From positions 1 through 11,021 of the forward strand of contig JAEYRZ010000177.1 in the NCBI GenBank assembly GCA_023435265.1: 11,021 nt of DNA, read 5' to 3'. Below, piece after piece: positions 5,792 to 11,021 of the stretch (its first letter is position 1; every line of letters begins with the position of its first letter). This DNA is from Pseudomonadota bacterium (GTDB lineage: Bacteria > Desulfobacterota > Desulfobacteria > Desulfobacterales > Desulfosarcinaceae). Below the pieces are notes generated by a model. That model saw nothing but the letters and a program-made list of their open reading frames with translations, did not search any database and was not told where the DNA came from. Position numbers and translations under genes: made by a program.

Positions 5792-6445
5792 ATGAAACAC
5801 AACACGCGACGATTGCTGAAGTCCGCCGAACTGGATCGGGTCTCCCGAACCGTTTCGGCAGCCGAAAAGAAGACATCCGGGGAAATCGTCTGCCAGATTG
5901 TGCCGCAGAGCGATGATTATACGATGGCGGCGGTGATCGGCGCCACGGCGATCTCGATGCCGGCGGCCATTCTGCTCACCGCGCTCGTCGGCGCCTGGTT
6001 GTGGATCGGCCCGCACAACATGTGGCTCTTTCTCGGCATGATGAGCCTTCTGTGGCCGGCCGCATACATGCTGGTCAAACGCGCCGGCTTTTTGAAACGC
6101 TTCTTCATCTCCGCAAAAGAGATGGCCGAAGAGGTCGAAGAAGCCGCCATAGTGGGTTTTTTTCAACACGGCCTCTACCGGACCCGGGCGGCGAACGGCA
6201 TCCTGATCTTCATCTCTGAATTCGAACACCGGGTTTGGATTCTGGCGGACCGGGGAATCGACGCCAAAGTCCCGGCCGGGCAGTGGGACGCGATCGTCGG
6301 GCGCCTGACCGAAGGTATCCGGACAGGACATGCCGCGGATGCCGTGTGCGAGGCGATCGAGGCCGTGGGGACGATTCTGAGCGAGCATTTTCCCATCGGC
6401 CCGGACGACCGCGACGAATTGAAAAACGTGATCCGCGGCCGATGA
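5792..6445 (+). CDS. second TPM-type membrane protein, domain split by a transmembrane hairpin
   Basis: A 217-residue protein with no signal peptide. A cytoplasmic-looking N-terminal piece (about 12-42, including TSGEIVCQIVPQSDDY) matches the first strand of a TPM domain. Two transmembrane helices follow (about 46-71 and 76-97, joined by GPHN). The rest of the TPM-like sequence comes after them (about 106-200: EEAAIVGFFQHGLYRTRAANGILIFIS, HRVWILADRGIDAKV, WDAIVGRLTEGIRTG). This is the arrangement of the shorter partner often found third in lemA-TPM operons. It starts 28 bases after the previous stop; the SD is weak (AGAAA), so translation may rely on coupling. It probably works with the two upstream envelope proteins. 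The family call is good; function is unknown. Confidence 0.85.
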   Translation: MKHNTRRLLKSAELDRVSRTVSAAEKKTSGEIVCQIVPQSDDYTMAAVIGATAISMPAAILLTALVGAWLWIGPHNMWLFLGMMSLLWPAAYMLVKRAGFLKRFFISAKEMAEEVEEAAIVGFFQHGLYRTRAANGILIFISEFEHRVWILADRGIDAKVPAGQWDAIVGRLTEGIRTGHAADAVCEAIEAVGTILSEHFPIGPDDRDELKNVIRGR

Positions 6446-6463
6446 CTTTGCCGCGACATTCAA

Positions 6464-6489
6464 AACGCCGCGATCGCAGCATCGGCGTT
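6464..6489. other. hairpin after the lemA-TPM operon
   Basis: AACGCCG and CGGCGTT flank a 12-base spacer, 18 bases past the stop of the second TPM gene. A GC-rich stretch, not a T run, follows, so this is not a standard intrinsic terminator. It could protect the mRNA 3' end. No better terminator is visible between this operon and the next gene. Confidence 0.35.
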
Positions 6490-6526
6490 GCCGGGGACGG
6501 TCGAGGCCTTATTTTGAGTTCGTCCT

Positions 6527-6571
6527 CCGGTTTACAACGAAAACCGCTGGTTTAGCGAAAACCGCTGGTTT
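6527..6571. repeat. tandem palindromic repeat upstream of the dikinase-like gene
   Basis: The 16-mer CGAAAACCGCTGGTTT occurs at 6538-6553 and again at 6556-6571, an exact copy with an 18-base period. Each copy contains the palindrome AAACC-GCT-GGTTT. A further GGTTT at 6529-6533 extends the series, so GGTTT and AAACC alternate. It sits 76 bases before the start codon. It could be a tandem operator, a set of alternative RNA hairpins, or a local slippage duplication. Confidence 0.6.
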
Positions 6572-6636
6572 CGGTGGGCCGCGATTCTCCTGGAACGCGG
6601 TCGGGCCGTCATCTTCTTACCAGCCTGTACGATGTC

Positions 6637-6641
6637 GGAGG
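6637..6641 (+). promoter_or_regulatory. ribosome binding site deciding the dikinase-like start
   Basis: GGAGG lies five bases before the ATG at 6647. The upstream in-frame ATG at 6632 has no SD and would place this GGAGG inside the coding region, so 6647 is the better start. Confidence 0.7.
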
Positions 6642-6646
6642 CGCGG

Positions 6647-9600
6647 ATGATCAAATCCAGAGCGTTGCAGATCAACCTGGCACGCACGCAGGTGGATGTC
6701 CCCATCGATCCCCGCTACGCAAGCCTGCAGGAGATCATGGCGCAGTATTACGGCCTGCTCCAGGGATTGAACCTGTTTCTCAAGGAAGTATCCCACCCGT
6801 ATCGCAACCGGCAGTTCATCGTGGACGGCGCCCGCACCTACGCCCTGGACTACTTTCATTTGATGAAATCGCATCCCCGGGGCGTCGCGGCGGCCGAATG
6901 CCTGATCGAAATTTTGACCGATACATTACTTTCCGCGAGTCCGCAGGAGGTTAAAATCGATGCGGCCGACAATTTGATGTTGTTTCTGCAAAAAATCGTG
7001 CGGGCGGCGGATGACCAACTCGAACGGTTCTGGCCGCTGATCGAGCACAGCTTCGCGGTCATGGAACAGCAGCCGGACGAAGTGTTCGATCTCATCGTAC
7101 GCAGTTACTACCCCCTGAAGCGCCTGGCGGGTGAATGCCGGCAGCGGCTGGGCGCCGGAATCTGCAGGCTGAACGCCCTGCCGCGCCTGCTGCTGCGCGC
7201 GCAGGACATGAGCCTGCGCTACTGGTTGAGCGTCAAGGACCCCTGGCAATGGTTTTTATCCGAAGCGGGTGACCAGGCGGATTCACCGGACCTGGCGGCT
7301 ATTTTCACCCCGGTTTGTCACGCCACGCTGACGGCGCAGGTGAAACGGCTCGAGGCTCTGCATAGCGCGGTAGCGGCCGGCGACGAAACGGCCGTCGACG
7401 AACTGATCGGCATTCCATTTCACAGCGACATCGTCCAGATCTACCGCGCCATACCGCAACGGCTGCTCGAGACCGGCGGCGTGGATCGCAGGGGCCCCCA
7501 ATGGAAGGTCATTTTCCTCTTTCATGTCATGAACATCGACGGCCTGGCGATCCTGCACGAAGACACCCTGCGGGATATCAACCGGACCCTCGATCGTTTG
7601 ATCGCCGACCAGAGCAACCGTTACATCCGCGATTTGATCGCAAGGACCTTCGCGATCCTGGAAACCAATGTGCGCCAATTTCCGGCGACGGCGCTCAATT
7701 GTGTCCTGGGCATGGGGCGCGGCATCTATGCGACCAAAAACAATGAACTGATCGAGTTTTTCATCGATGCCGTGATCCGGCTGGGATTTCAAACCCCCAT
7801 GATCAGCGGCGTCGGCAACGACTGGCAGATCAAGGCCAACAGCGCCCATCTGCAGAATATCCGGACCTGGCTGGAATTGATCGAGCTGGATCCCAAGCGC
7901 AGTACGCGGCTGCTTTCGAATCTGATCATTCATCTCGCGGTCGGCGGAGTATTCATCCGCGATACCGATATTTTCGGACGCGACATGACCCGGCTGCTGA
8001 ACAGCCGCATCGGCCCGGTCTACAGCCTGACCAAACAACTTGCCCGGCTCTTCCCGGTTTACTTTAATGACATCGGCGCCGAAGGCGAGTTGCGCGATAT
8101 TTCGACCCAGATCGACGAAATCTGCCACCGGCGCGATCCGCTGATCCATTTTCTGCGCAAACAAAGCCATGTCGAAAGCAGCAACCGTGTGCTTTGCTTC
8201 ATGCAGGCCGCGCTGCATTTCTGGGAGACGCTGGACAAAACCGATTTGAGTCCTTTCCTGCCGCCGCACATTTTCGATCAGATCGAGACACACGGGCCTT
8301 ATGTCGACGGCGTGCACAAGGTCGTCCGGGCCCTTGCGGACCAGGGGCTTGCATTGCCCGGCGATCTGCTGGACCGAAGCCGCGAGCAATTGGCCGAACT
8401 GGTCGCCCGGATCGAGGGCGTCGAAGCGGTGGACCGCGAACGGGTGGTGCTTTTCGCGGAATTTTACAAGCAGCTCAACACCAAGTACAACCTGAACTTC
8501 TCTCAGATCGAACCGCATATCGACCAGCTGGGCGCCGAGACGTTCCCTGGGCTGGAAGATCTGAAAGAAGCGCTGCGCGCGCCGAGCCTGAAGCATCGAA
8601 CGGACCGGCTGCTGGACTACCTCGACCGGCTCAAATCGATCATTCTCTCGCCGCAGATCTTCGACATCCGGGAAGATATTTATAAAAAGCGCCACTTCAC
8701 GGTGGATATCCCCTCCATGTACGGCAGCTACCGCGAGCTGAAGTTCGACGCCATGGGGCTGACTCTGCGCCTGGAAGCACTGGTCAACGTGCTGTTCGAA
8801 GAGTTGATCCAGACCATGGATCTGAGCCTGATCACCAAGGCCACCTGCTACCAGATCTATGACCGCCTGGTCCTGTTCGACAAAGCCTTGAAAGTCGACG
8901 GCATCGCCTCGGCGGAATTGCAGCATCAGCTCGAACTGCTGGCCCATTCGCTGAAGATCCGGGGCTTCAGCTTCACCCAATACCTGGATATCTACAAGGG
9001 ATTCGCGCAGGCGGTCAAAAACATCATCAACGACTACTTCAACAACATCCATGGAGAAAACCTGACCCGCATCCTCTCCGAACTGGATGTCGGCCAGATT
9101 CTGCCCAAGTATAATTCGCCGGACAGTTGCGAAGACCATGACAATTTCTGCCACCGCACTTCCGAAATTTTCTTCCGCGACCGTTTGAGCACCTCGCTGG
9201 GCCTGCAGCAGCTCGATCTCTTCTTGAGCCGGATCCTGAATACATTGTTCAACCAATCCAACCGGCTGCCCAAGGATAAACTGCGTCGGCTGCTCAATTA
9301 CGATCCCCAGCGGGCCATCATCTCGCTGCAGACGCCGCGCGGCACAAGCGTGGGCATCATAGACCTGGGCAACAAGGGTTTGAACATGCTCAAGCTGAAG
9401 CAGTTCAACCTGCCTGTGCCGCCGGGTTTCATCATCACCACCGAAGTATTCCGCTGTCGCGAAATCATCGAATCCTTCGCGCCCGCCCAGGACAACTTCA
9501 ACGACCAGGTGGCGCACCATCTTCGTGAACTGGAGCGCCTGACGGGCAAACGTTTGGGCGAGCCCTCGAATCCGCTGCTCCTGTCCATGCGCAGCGGTTC

Positions 9601-10825
9601 TTCCATTTCGCAGCCCGGGATGATGGACACCTTCCTGAATGTGGGCATCAATGAAGAAATCGCGCAGGGATTGGCCGCCAGGAGCGGCAATCCGTGGTTC
9701 GCCTGGGACAGCTACCGCCGCTTCCTGCAGTCATATGGCATGGCGCTCGGTTTGAAACGCGACGACTTCGACGCCATCATCGGCGAATACAAGGAAAAAT
9801 TGGGAATCCCGGTAAAAAGGAGCTTCACGGGCGGTCAGATGCAGCAGATGGCGCAGGCCTATAAGACGCGCATCCTGGATGAAGGCTTCGTAATCCCCGA
9901 AAAGCCGCTCGAACAACTCAACAACACCATCCGCATGGTCATGGATTCCTGGGAATCGGCCAAGGCCCGCGCGTACCGGCAGATCATGGGCATTTCGGAT
10001 GACTGGGGCACCGCGGTCACGGTGCAGGCCATGGTTTTCGGCAACCTTTCCCAGCTTTCGGGCACCGGGGTCATCTTCACGCACAATCCGCGCTGGGCCG
10101 GCGACAGCCTCAGTTTGTGGGGCGACTTCAGCGTGGAAAACCAGGGAGAGGATGTGGTCGCCGGACTGGTCCGCACGTTGCCCATTTCGCTCAAACAACA
10201 GGAACACGAGCTGCGCGAAACCGATATCACCCTGGAAACCCACTTTCCGCAGATCTACGAAACCATGCGCAACTGGGCCCGCATGCTCGTCTACGAAAAA
10301 GGCTGGAGCCCTCAGGAGATGGAATTTACGTTCGAGAGTCCCACCGCGGACGACCTGTACCTTCTTCAAACGCGCGATATGGCCATCCGCGAGAGCAAGC
10401 AGGTGCTGGCCTTCGATCCGGTCCTCAAAACGCAGCAGGCCTACCTGGGGCACGGGATCGGCGTGAGCGGCGGCGCGCTCAGCGGCCGGCTGGTCTTCAG
10501 TCTGGCGGAAGTCGAGCATTGGCGCAGAGGGGAGCCGGATACGGCTTTGATCCTGGTCCGCGGCGACACCGTTCCCGACGATATCCAGGAAATTTTCGCC
10601 ACCGACGGTCTGCTGACCGCACGCGGCGGGGTCACCTCGCACGCGGCGGTAGTCGCCCATCGGCTGGGCAAGACATGCGTGGTGGGATGCGGCGACATGG
10701 TTTGCGACGAACGGAATCGGACCGTGACCTTCGCCGGGAGCCAGCTGCGCTCCGGCGAGCACATCAGCATTGACGGTCGCGAGGGATCGGTTTATCAAGG
10801 CGCTCTGAGAATCAAGCCGGCATGA
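6647..10825 (+). CDS. large PPDK/PEP-synthase-like phosphotransferase lacking the TIM barrel
   Basis: A 1392-residue soluble protein. Residues 1 to about 895 are helix-rich, without signal peptide or membrane segment, and match no family I recognise. Residues from about 898 to 1250 are a complete PPDK N-terminal (ATP-grasp) domain: LGNKGLNML (K910), LPVPPGFIITTE, SMRSGSSISQPGMMDT (R982), YRRFLQSYGMALG, WGTAVTVQAMVFGN, SGTGVIFTHNP, ENQGEDVVAG (E1168) and LLQTRDM (Q1241, R1243). Residues about 1265-1390 are the swivelling phosphohistidine domain, with TARGGVTSHAAVVA (H1332). The protein then ends; PPDK and PEP synthase continue with about 350 or more residues of PEP/pyruvate TIM barrel. So ATP cleavage and His phosphorylation look intact, but the acceptor is unknown and may be bound by the N-terminal region, as in rifampin phosphotransferases and glucan water dikinases, which also lack the barrel. 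GAPDH starts 71 bases downstream. Pyruvate phosphate dikinase would be an over-call. Confidence 0.88.
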   Translation: MIKSRALQINLARTQVDVPIDPRYASLQEIMAQYYGLLQGLNLFLKEVSHPYRNRQFIVDGARTYALDYFHLMKSHPRGVAAAECLIEILTDTLLSASPQEVKIDAADNLMLFLQKIVRAADDQLERFWPLIEHSFAVMEQQPDEVFDLIVRSYYPLKRLAGECRQRLGAGICRLNALPRLLLRAQDMSLRYWLSVKDPWQWFLSEAGDQADSPDLAAIFTPVCHATLTAQVKRLEALHSAVAAGDETAVDELIGIPFHSDIVQIYRAIPQRLLETGGVDRRGPQWKVIFLFHVMNIDGLAILHEDTLRDINRTLDRLIADQSNRYIRDLIARTFAILETNVRQFPATALNCVLGMGRGIYATKNNELIEFFIDAVIRLGFQTPMISGVGNDWQIKANSAHLQNIRTWLELIELDPKRSTRLLSNLIIHLAVGGVFIRDTDIFGRDMTRLLNSRIGPVYSLTKQLARLFPVYFNDIGAEGELRDISTQIDEICHRRDPLIHFLRKQSHVESSNRVLCFMQAALHFWETLDKTDLSPFLPPHIFDQIETHGPYVDGVHKVVRALADQGLALPGDLLDRSREQLAELVARIEGVEAVDRERVVLFAEFYKQLNTKYNLNFSQIEPHIDQLGAETFPGLEDLKEALRAPSLKHRTDRLLDYLDRLKSIILSPQIFDIREDIYKKRHFTVDIPSMYGSYRELKFDAMGLTLRLEALVNVLFEELIQTMDLSLITKATCYQIYDRLVLFDKALKVDGIASAELQHQLELLAHSLKIRGFSFTQYLDIYKGFAQAVKNIINDYFNNIHGENLTRILSELDVGQILPKYNSPDSCEDHDNFCHRTSEIFFRDRLSTSLGLQQLDLFLSRILNTLFNQSNRLPKDKLRRLLNYDPQRAIISLQTPRGTSVGIIDLGNKGLNMLKLKQFNLPVPPGFIITTEVFRCREIIESFAPAQDNFNDQVAHHLRELERLTGKRLGEPSNPLLLSMRSGSSISQPGMMDTFLNVGINEEIAQGLAARSGNPWFAWDSYRRFLQSYGMALGLKRDDFDAIIGEYKEKLGIPVKRSFTGGQMQQMAQAYKTRILDEGFVIPEKPLEQLNNTIRMVMDSWESAKARAYRQIMGISDDWGTAVTVQAMVFGNLSQLSGTGVIFTHNPRWAGDSLSLWGDFSVENQGEDVVAGLVRTLPISLKQQEHELRETDITLETHFPQIYETMRNWARMLVYEKGWSPQEMEFTFESPTADDLYLLQTRDMAIRESKQVLAFDPVLKTQQAYLGHGIGVSGGALSGRLVFSLAEVEHWRRGEPDTALILVRGDTVPDDIQEIFATDGLLTARGGVTSHAAVVAHRLGKTCVVGCGDMVCDERNRTVTFAGSQLRSGEHISIDGREGSVYQGALRIKPA

Positions 10826-10896
10826 TGGACGGCATGCGTGACAGCAGCCTGTTTATTGAAGTGATGGCAGCCGGTTTATCGAAAAGGAGTCGATAG

Positions 10897-11021
10897 ATGA
10901 GCGAAAGCAGGGCAGCGGAGCCGAAATTGGGTGTCAACGGTTTCGGCCGCATCGGCAAACTGACCGTCTGGCATCACATCAAGCGCAAGTATTTCGGTGA
11001 AATCATCGTCAATCTCGGCCG
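10897..11021 (+). CDS. gap: glyceraldehyde-3-phosphate dehydrogenase, 5' part (runs off window)
   Basis: The first 41 residues are visible. KLGVNGFGRIGKL holds the Rossmann dinucleotide-binding motif (N14-G-F-G-R-I-G20) typical of type I GAPDH, which oxidises glyceraldehyde-3-phosphate to 1,3-bisphosphoglycerate with NAD(P). The following residues LTVWHHIKRKYFGEIIVNLGR differ from the common RLVFRAA type; from memory, a WHH form occurs in Desulfobacterota GAPDH-like proteins. The ATG has AAGGAG at 10884-10889, seven bases upstream. The 71-base gap from the dikinase-like gene has no obvious terminator, so co-transcription is possible. The catalytic Cys lies beyond the window, so activity cannot be confirmed. 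Confidence 0.85.
   Translation, partial: MSESRAAEPKLGVNGFGRIGKLTVWHHIKRKYFGEIIVNLG

Noticed and set aside
6464..6489. Hairpin after the second TPM gene as a rho-independent terminator
   Set aside because: No T run follows on the plus strand; kept only as a hairpin.
6538..6571. Short tandem repeat as a CRISPR remnant
   Set aside because: The 18-base period leaves two-base gaps, with no spacers and no cas genes.
7283..9520. 745-codon open frame on the minus strand opposite the dikinase-like gene
   Set aside because: It is a by-product of GC-rich codon use in the plus-strand gene; its translation is rich in Gln, His, Val and Asp with no domain, while the plus frame continues into clear PPDK motifs.
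9731..10798. Minus-strand frame opposite the ATP and His domains
   Set aside because: The opposite strand encodes conserved catalytic motifs; this is mirror coding.

Overview
The window is GC-rich, densely coded and almost entirely plus-strand. It looks like chromosomal DNA of a Desulfobacterota (former deltaproteobacterial) organism, possibly a Desulfobacterales sulfate reducer. This is inferred from the gene mix, the GAPDH N-terminus style and the palindromic intergenic repeats. No 16S or other phylogenetic marker is present. I see no tRNA, rRNA, CRISPR array, integrase or transposase.

Bases 2-2639 form a tight three-gene cluster: the 3' part of a CrcB/FluC fluoride channel, a DUF190 protein fused to four CBS domains, and a GalT-like HIT-superfamily nucleotidyltransferase. 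SD sequences overlap or abut the preceding genes, so the three are probably co-transcribed. Bases 2640-3019 hold a possible small minus-strand membrane protein gene, with a terminator-like hairpin lying inside the end of the galT-like gene. A stand-alone transglutaminase-like protein follows (3020-3691).

Bases 3692-4276 carry no gene but are full of inverted repeats: a 205-bp palindromic element with 29-bp terminal arms and three internal hairpins, an AT-rich imperfect inverted repeat, and a strong 22-bp-stem hairpin just upstream of lemA.

Bases 4277-6445 form a second operon: a LemA lipoprotein, a secreted and membrane-anchored TPM-domain protein with a Gly-rich tail (coupled to lemA by an ATGA overlap), and a second TPM-type protein whose domain is split by a transmembrane hairpin.

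Bases 6647-10825 encode the most unusual protein. It has about 1390 residues: roughly 895 residues of unrecognised, helix-rich sequence, then a complete PPDK/PEP-synthase-type ATP-grasp domain and a phosphohistidine swivel domain. The PEP/pyruvate TIM barrel that normally ends these enzymes is absent. A tandem palindromic repeat lies in its leader. The gene is followed 71 bases later by the start of a GAPDH gene, which runs off the window and suggests a link to lower glycolysis or gluconeogenesis.
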